Source: Holacanthus passer
Lineage: Eukaryota > Chordata > Actinopteri > Pomacanthidae
Direction: 5' to 3'
Assembly: GCA_025331565.1 (NCBI GenBank)
Contig: JAFREQ010000092.1
Coordinates: 919,001-983,000, forward strand
DNA: 64,000 bases
The position numbers were made by a program, and so were the translations under genes. Positions 13,136 through 25,176 of this stretch are shown one piece after another. How positions within the stretch are numbered: the stretch's first letter is position 1; every line of letters starts with the position of its first letter. Under the pieces are notes generated by a model, which worked only from the letters and a program-made list of their open reading frames with translations, did not search any database and was not told the DNA's origin.

Positions 13136-13757
13136 TGACTCAGATCTCTATTGTCTGTCTGCTCTGACAATAGGAGGAGAAGTGCTGACAGGAAAAGACT
13201 GGTGAAAGAAAGCATTGCACAGTGTGTCAGTCAACATACATACAAACCCATATATGGTGTATGTGTTCAAATAAACATAAAGGTATACTGAATTCACTAG
13301 TGTGTTCACACATGTACAGGTGAATGCTTTCTTCTTCTCACTCTTTGTCACTTCTCTTTGCTGTCTGTCTCTCGCATGCTCATGCACGCACGCACACACA
13401 CACACTCAGGCTGCAGAAGTCAGAGAGCCCAGCCATCTCCAGCAGGGCTCTGAAGAGTGTCTGTCAACCAGCATAGCTCTTCTGCTTCCATACTGAACCA
13501 GAATGACAGCCGCATCATTACTACTATGGGAGGTGTGTGTGCGTGTCTCAGTGTGTGTGCCCGTGCTCGAAGACATGCTTTACTCACACGTGTGTGTGTT
13601 CGTGCACAGAATTGTCAGCATGTGTGTGCGTAGGTGTGTGCAGCCAGTGTCCATCTGCTCTGCCTTGACAAAGTGGAAAGTTTCTGACCAACTCTTCCAG
13701 ATGTATTATAGATCTCTGTCTTTGAGGCTTTTATGTCTGCACAAATTTGTGTGTGGG

Positions 13758-13788
13758 AAAGAGAGAGAGAGAGAGAAAGAGAGAGAGA
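13758..13788. repeat. (GA)n microsatellite
   Basis: GA dinucleotide run with one GAAAGA interruption. Confidence 0.92.
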
Positions 13789-16700
13789 CAATGATTGTGG
13801 ACAGAGAGAAATGGAGGAGGATGAGAGGAAAGAGAGGGCATGCAATGACAGCGAGATTGAAAAGAACGATTGGAAAACATATGAGAAAAAGAAAGGCATG
13901 GCGCAGAAGTGATGTCAAGAAGGAGAGGAGGAATTGAGTCAAACTGATCATCCAGAAACAACAAAAAGACTATCGTTTAACAAAATGTAAGGAGGAGAAG
14001 GGTGGCTGCAAGTGCATGCTTTTGAATGAACATAGAAAGAGTCAGACAAAAAGAATTTTATTGTTGAGAGGACAGAATGACTCACCACTTGATGGACTTT
14101 TGAAAGGACGGTTAGGGTTTCTGGCTCTCTTGAAAATGGTGAAAATGGCCAATTCCATGAACAGTGGAGAGATCAGACCACTCTGTGTCGATGTACTCAG
14201 ATTCACTATCTGAACATCTTCAGTTTCAGCCTTCACCGGAGAAGATGACATTGAGGTTAAAGAAATGTGGAGGGCTTGTGTTAAGAGTTCTCATCATTTG
14301 CTGCATTTGGGAAGTCTTGCTATGTAATCAGGTCAAATTGATTTCTTTTTCCACAATCACATGTGTCACAGAGGGCTTTGCAATGTGAACATCAAACAAT
14401 ACCCTCTATTCTTTGACCCTCTATTCGAATAAATGAAAAATTGATGGAAAAATGGGGAAAAACTTAAGGGAGAGCAACGGAGAGCTTAAATATACAAAGT
14501 AGACAGAAGTACAGTTACAATATGGAAAAGAATTATAATCATACTGTATGTAACTCCCAACTTTATTTGGTGTTGTTTTTTGGCACCCCCTGTGGACAAA
14601 CACGGTAGTGCTACCCATATTGAAGACATGTATTTCCCATGAGCACCACCACCTTGTGTTGTAAAGATCTTGATCTGCTAGTTCATGCATTTGTTTTGGA
14701 AGCAAGTGAAAGAAAGATGCGACTTATTTTTAATACTATTTTTCTTTTTTAAACTCTAAACAGGTGCTCTGTTATATTAATTCTATGATCAAGTCAAAGT
14801 TATCAACATTTCTCAGTAATATTATATCTTTATAATAATAAGACAGTAGTGGCTCTGTAGCAAGGCCAACATATAATATTATGTTATAAACCAGTTGCAT
14901 TACAGCAATATCCACCATGACGTATATCTCCATTGACTGTCGCATTATAGACACATTACATACCTGTCTTGGACGAAGAGGCCTTTTCAGGATCAGTTTT
15001 GAAACAAATCCTGCAATGCTCTGCATCTGTTGATCCACTGACCAAGATTGACTCATGTTTTCACCTGTGCTCTACTTTTCCAGTATGAGCTATAACCACA
15101 AAATATGGTCTGTGTGCTCTAAATCATTTCGTCTGATACAAAACATTCAGAATAACTATATAGACTATATATTTTTGCTGACTCCTCGTAGTATGTTAAA
15201 ATAAATGTAACTCAAAAAACGACAGTCGCAGATCTTTGCGCAGGACTACATCAGTAGTCAGTCTCTACGTCCTCTTGGTGTTCTCTCCTGTCTCACACCT
15301 TGTCCACACTAACTATGTCACTCTGTTGGCTTAAGCTTGAAGTTCATTCATTTGTAATGAACCGCATGTGTTCCCCATCTGCAGAGACAGCTGCAGTGCA
15401 TTTAAGAAGTGTGCGTTACATTTGTACAAAGCATGCATCGGATTCTGTGCATACACCTGAGCAGATGTGTTATATGCTGTTGTGCTAGCCTTTAGACACC
15501 TTATCGTTTTTGGTTGTGGAAGCTATTGGATGTTATGCCTCGTCTTTGGAGCTAGCATTACATAAGTTCACTTCAGCTAAAAATGACTAGCATGTTAAAT
15601 AAGGCAGCTGTTTGCACAGAGGCAATCTGTTTGTAGCTGTCTTAATGCAGTGTATTTCACCACTGCAGCCACCTGCTACCACATCATGTTTCTTGCATGT
15701 ACCTCGTACATCAGCTGTGCTGTCACACAGTGTAAATGAAGACAGGAATGATGAACTTTTCTTTTTTTAGTGTCGACATCACGCTGCAAGAGCACAGTCT
15801 ATTTGAGACAAAAACTAGACTAACTATTTTTATTCTCGCTGTGATTTTTGCATTTTTGCAGCATTAGGTAAATATTTGTGATAATATACATTCCAGAAAT
15901 TGTCTTACAAAGACATTTTTGACAGTAGTACAGTGCATTAGGAATATTTCAACCAGCTTCCAAATGCAAATCAGTTTGTTCTGAATTTTCTAAAATCTTG
16001 TGTCAGCTTCAGCAGCTACATGTCTTTTGTCTCCTTGCCTCCTTTCTTTGAATATACAAAATCTTATTTCTAGAAAAAATCTGTTGAAAACAATTTCACT
16101 TGTTTTTAAGCTTAAATTATAGATGGTAGTTTTTTGATATAATGAAGATTTTTGTAGCGTACACAACACAAAATAGATATTAGACAATATTTTTTAAAAT
16201 GGAAACAAAAATTACAATCACAATTATTCTTCAGAGGGTTTACTTGACGCTGCAGTGCCTTTTAAGAAATTCTCTGTAATATTGTTGGTGGCTATCACTT
16301 TTTTGTGCAACATCTTTTGTATGTAAAGATCCACGAAACTCTGCCAGTGGAAATTTTCCAAGTCATATCATCCTGTCTCTGAAATGTGCTCATTTGCTTT
16401 ACTTCAACATAATGACACCAGAACAGAGAATCATAGGATGTAATTCAAATGGCTCTTTTTTCCCCACTCACGTTCAGTAAAGAGTTTCGGCCTCAGCCCT
16501 GGACTGAATGACTTGTTAAGGTGGATTTTGTGACAGATAGTTTCATGTCTTGTCGGCGAGCATCGGGTCAGTGGCCAATTTCCTGACATAGAGCAGCTTA
16601 ATACAGACAGGGCGTCATCTCTCTGGTCCTCTCTGCTTACTCTGTATCTGCTCCTCCATCTCCCATATCAGTCTATTTCCTTTCATTTGTCCAGGCTCTC

Positions 16701-16835
16701 TCACTTTCTCTCCATCATGGCACATCTAAATGCTTCAACTCTCTCTCTCTCGCTCCCTCTCACCCCTCTGCTTTACAATTTCTCGCCCTCTGCCTTCGTT
16801 CCATCCATCTCTCTTTGGCAGTGCATCTAAACTGA

Positions 16836-16866
16836 CTCTCTCTCTCTCTCTCTGTCTCTCTCTCTT
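16836..16866. repeat. (CT)n microsatellite
   Basis: CT dinucleotides with a single G interruption, inside a pyrimidine-rich stretch from about 16600 to 16900. Confidence 0.9.
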
Positions 16867-17439
16867 CCTGCCTCCCTCTACTCTATCCATCTGTCCAGAC
16901 TAGTGTGTCTAAAAGGCTTGGGGTGGTGTGCTGTGCCAAGCCGAGTGCACAGATTTGGATAACCGCTGTCTGGAGATATGTCTGAGATAACAGCTATAGT
17001 CACTCATTCCTGGCCTGGCTGCCAACCACGTGTGTGTAAATGTGTGTGTGCGTGCTCGAGATAACCCCAGAGCCTCTTGCTCTTGTCCCAGCCAAAAGTG
17101 GTTTACAGCTGATAACAACAGCAAGGAAATTTCACGCATTACAAAAGCTGACACCTTGAAAACCAGATATATACTGCAGAGGGGAAAACATATAGAATTT
17201 GATAAAAGTTTGACAGCTAGTCCAGAGAAGTATGGAAAATAAATACAGATGACAGCATGTGATGAAATATGAAGACATGCAGACTGCACGCAATTTACTG
17301 AGTTTCATCCTGTTTTGCCAGCAGGGCAGCCTTTGTGAGTTGGGGCACGAACTTTAGCAGGTTTCAGCAGCCTTCAACAGGGATGTTAGCTCATGTTTAT
17401 TCAGGTGCTTTCCGCTATTCCAGCCAGCCCGGCTTTTAG

Positions 17440-17701
17440 TGCGTCTCTACTTGGAGTACCTCTTTTCTATCTCATCTCACACTTGCTCAGTTGGATTCGC
17501 GTCGTGCGACTGGAGAGGCCACAGAAATGAGCTGATTTGATTGTCATGTTCACGGAACCATTCACGGGCATCCCCAGCCATGCGGAAGGGAGCGCTTAAA
17601 ACTTTCAAGAAGCAGTTCAACTGAGTTACCACAATGTTTGCCGCAGTTTTCTCGAGAGGCCTTAATTTGTGCCATGAAAACCCGACGTGCACTTCCGCCA
17701 T
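17440..17701 (-). pseudogene. Tc1/mariner transposase remnant
   Basis: On the minus strand a frame reads REWFREHDNQISSFLWP followed by LQSHDANPTEQV, a stop, then DEIEKRYSK. This matches the WFxEHDNxxxxxxWPxQSPDLNPIExxWD block of Tc1/mariner transposases, which surrounds the third acidic catalytic residue. Changes from the usual motif are visible: SPDLNP has become SHDANP, and the conserved Trp after the Val is a TGA stop. The N-terminal DNA-binding region, the other catalytic Asp residues and the terminal inverted repeats were not found. It is a dead fragment. Confidence 0.68.
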
Positions 17702-20700
17702 TCAGTGATGTTTACAAGTGGCAGGATGGAAGCAGGTTCTCCAGTGTTGAATATCAAGTCAGCCGATGCAGAGCGTGCGTGCTCAATAAATCTCTCCCAG
17801 ATGCCGAGGTCCTCTCATCAAATTGACACTTGGCAGCTGCACTGGGGCCAGTTGGGATAAAAGAACATGGGGCCAGGTAATGTCCCAGCACAGAAAAACT
17901 GTGCACATTGCACAGAGACTCGGGAGGAGTAAGGCATTAAAAGCCATGGTCACAGTGTTTGTAAGTGGTTGCCCTATATAAATTGAAGCAGGTTTTGCTT
18001 GTTGTAATCACCCTCCTTGTTCATACAGGCCATTAAAGGAGCCCTGTCCTAATGTGCTTAACATGGAAATGATGGTGTACAAAATCAGGAGTGCTTGTTC
18101 TGGACAGAAAATGTATAACCAAGTTTATCTGAATCTAAGTCTGAGACAAATTAAGTGGGTATCAACTGACGTTATATTCTTTATGTGTGAAATGTGGACT
18201 GTGTGACTTTGGATTTTGTCCCTCATTGCTTTCGTTAGAATGGATCTCTGACCGTATGAATGATTACAGCAAGCGAAAATTTTCAAAGACCATATTGGTG
18301 CCTGTCTGTTGTATTAAGATGGCCTGTCCTTTAGTAGCAGCTAGTCTTTCCCTGGCCCCCTCGAGCTTGTTCATGTGGCTGTGATGGTGATCTGGCTCGT
18401 TTACCCGTTCTATGCGTTCTATTTCTGTGATGTGCAGGTAGCTGGAGGCGGAGTTCATCACGGTAGTTGGAGGCATGACTGGTCTGACTCACACTGATGT
18501 GTCTGAGGGTGTACGCATCAATTATTAAAACACGGTGACAGTGTACTAAATTACTTCTGCCAGGTTAAATGTGCATGGCCAAAATTGTAAATATGGAAAA
18601 AAAAAAATCCCATTGAAGACTGATCTTTCTATATTAGGTTAAAGGCAATCTGGGTTTGTGAACTATTATATACCAGCATGGATATTGGGAGGAAGCATTT
18701 TTACACCTTCCCACCTTCTTTTTTGTGTTTTGATGACCACAGTTTTTGGTTTTGGCCTTGTTTGTGTCTTCCTGTTTCTCTGATACCAACATACCTTTTC
18801 TGAGCAGTACAAAATAGCCCACAACACACCAATTATACTAATTTACCAGTATACCATATGTACCCATAGTTCACTGCCATAAGAGAGTTGCTTTCAACAT
18901 GTGTTTGTAATGTGAAGTCTATCCACAAAGTCCCTAATGACACTTTCTTGCCCTCAGTGTAGTTGTTTTGATTCCACATATTTCTAACCTTTATAAAACA
19001 GAATATATTCAACAGATTGTGTGTTGTTCCCTTTGCCGTTATTAGTTTTATGTTTCTGCTGGCTTTGCTTGTGGACTCACTTCTAAAACCGTGGCTGGTC
19101 TGTCCAATTTGTACCAGACTCTGTCAGGCTGGCTCTTTGGTGGTCAGTGTCATACTGAGGAGGACAGTTGCCACACGCCTCTGGCTTGCAAGGCTATTTA
19201 AAAACTTTATTCTGGTAACTACACATTTGAGAGAATCCAAACAGCTGAAAGCTGAGCTTTGCATAATTCAAATTATTTGACTACTGTTAGTCAATTATGT
19301 TGTTTAAACAGAGAAATAACTGAAAACGAATCACTGAGCTCAGTTAATCACTTGGCACTACACACACTGAAGGACTGTGCTGGTAATGGGAGAGAACCAA
19401 CAGTGTTCAATAACAGGACTGATTGAAGTGTTTGAATAAGGCTGTTGACCAAATGAACACTTAGACTGATTACTGTCCTGTCCTCTGCACTAGTGAAGCA
19501 TCATCGTGAAACATGTCAAATAGACCATAAAATAGAGCAGACATAGGAAATGAACATGACATTTAAAAAAGAAATACAGTGTCTATTAGTTTTAGTCATA
19601 GTTTTCCTCGACTGGAGTTGCGGCACTCTAGTTCAGCAACGCTAACAAGAACCATGGGATCTGATCTGCTTGTGGCCTCTATCACTGGCCAACTTCCTCA
19701 GCATGAAATATTGCTTCAGGATGGAGATGACACCGTGAGAAAACTTTGCCACAAATATTTCAACTCCTGTTTCCTCCTTCTCCCGCTACATTTCAGAACA
19801 GTCCAGATGCCTTCAGAGTACGTTTTAATGTCTAAACATGAGCGTTTCTGCTTTACGTCCTGCTACCTTTAACTTTGTAGTGCAGGCAGTCAATGTGAGT
19901 GGGAAGCCAGTGAGGGATTATTATTGCTTCACTCCTGCTGGTTAGTTGAGACAGAATCAGGCACGAATAACATGAACCTCCATGTGCATTAAAGTCTGCA
20001 CAATGTAAAACAAAATACCTATATATAACTGAATCCTGCAAACTTTATTTTCTTTAAAACAAATTTTTCCACCTGTTTCTAGAAATTAACATATGTTTAG
20101 AAAGAGACAGGCTGCTGAACTGGAGTGAAGAAGAATAGAACCTCTCTAACAAGCATGAGGTTTTCAACTGGTTAGAGTCTCCACAGTGACGTTAGAGGGT
20201 CGTTATTTTTACCCAGATAGATGCCCCAGTTCCACTGACATTATAGAATGAGAAAAAAAACAAGACCTTTTAGATATTTTTGGTGTCTTGAAATCAGATA
20301 TGTCCACCCAGGGGGCAACACTTTGGTGTGCAAAGGCTGATGGCATCCTCTGTATGAGCCCAAAGAAATGACTTATTTTGTCTATTCAAAATGAATCATT
20401 CCAGTCACTGGAAAATTATGCTTAAATAACAGATTTTGACATTTGCATTTAATTATTTTGTCCCTCGCTCCGGCTCTCCGAGATGAGGGTATTTTTATTT
20501 AGAGCGCGCGGCTCGCTGCACATTAATCTTAGTTGAAAAGCTGTGATTAGGCTTTTTTGTTATTGTTTAAAAGCAGTGATTTGACACCTTCATAGTTAAC
20601 ACCCTCTCTGCATGATAGCTGCTAATGACGTGTCCGCAGAGATGGAGGCTGAATGCATTCGCAAGTAACCTGACACTGACAAAAAGAGCTGCAGAAAGAT

Positions 20701-23700
20701 AAGAAATGAGTCCACATCGAGACATAAGTGTGACTGTGTGTGGTAATTTTGGTGATAGATGGAGTCCAGCATCTATATTCTGAATATTCACATCTCCCAA
20801 TTTTTCACTAATTGCTGTATTAAAACGCCAAGCAGAAAAAGACTTTGTTAATTATGGCTTCAGTCACACTGTGTCAAGTGTGTTCTTCATAAAGTGATGT
20901 TTTAAAATGCAACATTTTTGTACGTATCTTTTCTATTTTACGGATAAGTGTATTAATTCCCAAAATATTGTGTGTGTTGTAACCCGTGTCCTTCCTTCGC
21001 CTTACACAGCCCACAGGTTTCCAACAGACACGCAACCTATTATTTTAGATCGTCCTTTGAGACTCATGTTGCTGAACTGTAGTTTGAGAAACATTGAGAA
21101 TTCACATTCATCTCCAATGTGTGAGGTAAGCCAAGGTCGCCCTCGACCGGAATCGTGTCAGTTAGGGCTCTTTGAAAGTTTGCTGAGGAGAGAAAATCAA
21201 GGTCCAACAACCTGCGGACCTCATTAAAACCAAAGCAACTGTGATTGCTACTGATATAGCAGAGAGGGCTGAGATTATTATGTTGTTTTTGCGCTTGGCA
21301 GTGAAAAGAGCTCTTAAGACATTCAGACTGAATTCATTAACCAGAAGGAAGAAAAACATCTCACCTGGAAATACAGACCAAAAGGATAGATACTGGTCCT
21401 GGGTCCTAACTACCATTGAGGACACTAAGGACATATCCACAGTATTAGATGTATATTTTTTTGTGTATTTGTGGTTTTAGCAACCTGGCAAGGTTTACAT
21501 TCTGCTATTAAAAATGTAATTATTTTGCAAGTTGATCCCAATATTTAGACTATATTTATCGACTCATTATGTCTAAATTAGCACTTTTAGGCCAAATGCA
21601 GGCTTTAGCATTTCTGTATTCCTGGTAGTGTGAGGACGGCCAACCACAGCTTAGACCTCAATATTTAGAAATAAAACTTGCAACAGGCATAATTAAACGG
21701 TTAACTGAATAAATAAAAGATGCAAAATCACTATAATTATATATATATTGGAGACCTTCCTTTTGATTCCTGCTCTGAATTTTCTAAGGCTGGTGGTGAG
21801 TGTGTTTGGGGGACCATTAACCTCAGTATTTCTAAATTCCTAGGTGGCGCCTTGCTTTGTGAGTTAGTCAAATCAAGTGGACATCTTAAAATCCCATTGT
21901 GTTATTTCTTTTTGCTGTAAAATTCCCTCTTCTTGTTACCATCTTTCTACTGGAGCTCAGCGAGGAAACACTGATAAAACACAGGAGATCATTTCATACA
22001 TAAAAGTACTGTAATTTTAGATTCAGCTTAACTTGAGCATTTTTGCACAAAAAAACAATTGTGGATTTTGTCTCCGTCTCTTGTGGAAAGATGAAAGTGA
22101 CCAAACATTGTTTCTATGGACAACACATACAGGCACATGGCTGCCCTTTAAAGCCCTTTAAACCTTATTTTAAGGTTTTAAGGATTTTTCCATAGTATTC
22201 AGTCAAAGGTATAGTTTGAAAAAAAGACATATTAACTGTCAAAGAATCAGCTGGTCTGCTTTATCAGGACTGTATGTGTGTGGTTCAATCAGATTTGATT
22301 AACAGGGGCCTGGAAACATGAGCGATCGACTATCATCAGATTTTGATTCAATATGCTACTAGATATCTGATTGACGCACAGAAATACATAACATCACGTT
22401 TTCCCCACTTCAAACCAGTACGAAGAGCACGGAGGAAAATAACAAACAGCAATCAGTCATGTAAAATATGTGTTCATGTAGAACACTGTCACTCACTAAG
22501 AGGTGTTTGGGGAAATGGGTTTTCAGGGTCTCTAAACTGTGGACCTTATTAAAGCACAACCATCCTTCAACCCACTAAATCTCATCATGTAGAAACCCTG
22601 GGAAAAAATATTTCCAAAAGATGAGTATGAATAAATAGTAAAGTATGAATAAATCTTTATACAAGCCATCTTTAACAACTCCGCTTATTGACTTGTGCGT
22701 TACACTGCAACTATACAATCACAGTGTCACTGAAGGTTACCCAGTGACACACGGATGCATCGCAAACAGATGTGCTTGTGTTTGTCTGTGTATATTGATC
22801 TGCTCTGTCTGCTCGACACCGGCTGCCAAGGCCTCTGCCCTCTGCATGTTAACTATCTGTACATTATCGCAGACAAATTAGTCGCATAAGAGAGAGCGAG
22901 CGAAGAGACGAGCTCGGTGTGAAAGCGTGTGTGGATGCTGTTTGTGCATTTGTATGCGGAGCGCTGCACCGGTGTTTACTTGCAAAATATTTGAGAGGTG
23001 TCATCCGAGCTTTGGAAACTGTGTTTGCTTATTGTTGCAGTCGCTGTACATACTGTTTGACAAAATGCTGGAACACAGAGGAATCAGCAAGCTGTTCGCA
23101 GTGACCAAGAGTCAGAAACTGCAGCGGGATCCGCTCTGCTAAAAATACAAAATGCGACATAGTCTAGCCGTGAATGAGAAATGGACAGAACTGTCCAATG
23201 GCTCACACAAAGAGTGACACTAATTATTAAGTTCACTCTTTACCAGGAATTCATTTATACAGGCACAGCTGTAATGTTAAGAACTGAGCTCAGATGATCC
23301 CTGAGGATCATCGTCAGTTAATGCTCAGAATAAGTCTTCAGGGGCTTGTGAAGGCCTTTGCAGGCCTTTGGATTTCACTGAATATGTTTCACATTTTTAA
23401 AAGCGATTACCTACCAGCATGTAATGCAGTGGGCTTCTAAACAAGTAGAGTCTCAGCACTGTGGGGAACGGTGTGTGCCTTTCACTGCAATCAGTGAAGA
23501 AGAAGCCAGTAGTTTGTTAGAGAGTGGAAGATGTGTTCCTGGTAGTCCTGTCGAGAGCCGTACAGCATGAGCTGACAGGTTTTCTTTTTCCGAAAAAAGT
23601 CCGTCTTTAATTTGTTAAAGGAAAAAGAAGAACTCAGAAGGGAAAAAGCTATATCCCTGTAAAATGGTTTATCATATGAAGTTTTCACATGATGCATTAT

Positions 23701-25123
23701 GCTGCATGCAGTGGTCATACCTGTGCAGGCTTATAACAGATTTAAAGTTTGCTGCCTAGAAAACTCAACTCATCCACAGCGCACAGCTTTGTTTGCAAAA
23801 AATTAACACAATAAAAGGAAAACAGATTCCTTTTTTTTGTCTTTATCTACATTAATATTCTTAACCATCTTTGATCCTTTGTTATTATTTTAGCTTATTT
23901 TATAAACTGTGAAACCGTAAAAATGAAAAGGAGCAGAATCAAAGCAGTGCGTGTCCTGTGACTATTTGCATACCGCTTGACAGAACAAGATACAAACAAA
24001 ATGTCGCCACCTCAATTTTTGCAAACTTTTTGCAGGACTTTCATGGCGACAACGTCTAACTGAGGATCATTTGTGCTCTCTGTAATTGCGTTTGTTTGAA
24101 ACACTTTCAAAGACTCTGTCTGTGCTTACAAACGGTGGCCTTTTAAAAGCCACTGTGTCTTCACTACTCACTACTGGCTTTGTTTTCACACAGGTTTTTC
24201 TTTTCTGGAATTCATGTTGTCCTCTGCTCATGAATTAGCTCTCTAAGTTCCCTAGTCTGACTGACAGTGACTGTTATTATGTGACAGTCACTCTCGAGCT
24301 GTGCTGAGTTTCTCAGCCTGTTAGAAAGCCTTCATATGGTTTGTCAACACTGGAGTAAAAATACTTTGGTTTTCAGTTTAATGGCTAAAAAAAAGTACAT
24401 AACAGATGTTTATTTTCTCCAATTTTAACTCCTCAAGAACATTTGCAAAGAAGCAGAACCGGAAATTAAGCCACTAAAATGAATCACAGTATTTTGCTTT
24501 GGCTCAGTTTTTGCCAACAAACTTTCAATGCAAAATACAAAACTTCCAAAATTCTTAACTTTAAAAACAAAATGCTACCTTTTGCCAACTGACAGAATCC
24601 TGCAGTCAGACTCCAGACTTCATTATCTATATTTACAGTTATACAACATAATCAAACTTGCAAAAATGAAAGTTTTCAAAGTTTTCTGAAAACAAAAAGC
24701 TTTGAGATACATGGTTGTCACTGGACACACTCACTGTGCATTGGCATAGATTCCTCTGCATCTATCATCACATGAATAAATCCTGATATTTCCTATCACT
24801 GATTCTATTCTTGCACCAAAACCAAATCAGTTTTCTCTTGAGACTAAGTATGTTATTATATCTCTCTGAAATCTCTATTGATGACAGAGCAGGTGAACAT
24901 AAGAAAATAAGAGGATGGGGGATGATGTGCAACAAAGGTCACCAACATTGTGGATATAAATCAACTTTATTGCTGTTGCTACCAGTCATTCCTGTCCTAA
25001 TGAAGCTACCAGTCCCCGCTAACAAGCTTAACGAATGTCTCGGATATCAGGCAGTAATTGCAGAGAGACTTCTCGCTGCCTAATTACTGATATTTCCTGC
25101 TGCACCAATTGGACCTGCAGCAC
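17702..25123. other. Intronic sequence, no gene seen
   Basis: Long repeat-poor stretch. Two blocks have the look of conserved non-coding DNA, with complex sequence rich in homeodomain-type TAAT words and a locally raised CpG content: 20450-20850, with a GAGCGCGCGGCTCGCTGC core, and 25030-25120, with two TAATT sites about 45 bp apart. Conservation cannot be tested from one sequence. No ORF here carries a recognisable domain. Confidence 0.5.
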
Positions 25124-25176
25124 GGAGGGAGGGAGGTGGAAGGGGAAGGAGGAGGGGAGGGGAGGGGTGGGGGGGT
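25124..25176 (+). repeat. G-rich tract with G-quadruplex potential
   Basis: About 50 bp of purine-only sequence carrying many GGG to GGGGGGG runs separated by one to three bases. There are more than four G-tracts of three or more within 50 bases. It lies on the coding strand of the host gene, so the pre-mRNA would carry it too. A wider purine-rich stretch continues to about 25360. Confidence 0.8.

Larger units (their letters stand above)
13133..17439. other. Intronic sequence, simple repeats, no gene seen
   Basis: It holds GT-, GA- and CT-rich stretches at 13380-13400, 13758-13788 and 16740-16866. The 144-codon + frame at 13503-13937 and its minus-strand shadows come from GT/GA composition bias. 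A segment at 14563-14660 containing CACCCCCTGTGGACAAACAC resembles the GCCCCCTGTGG-type motifs common in fish MITEs, but its ends are not clear. Confidence 0.5.

Noticed and set aside
13503..13937. 144-codon + frame with Arg/Lys/Glu-rich C-terminus
   Set aside because: Generated by GT and GA simple repeats. The charged tail is the translation of GA-rich sequence.
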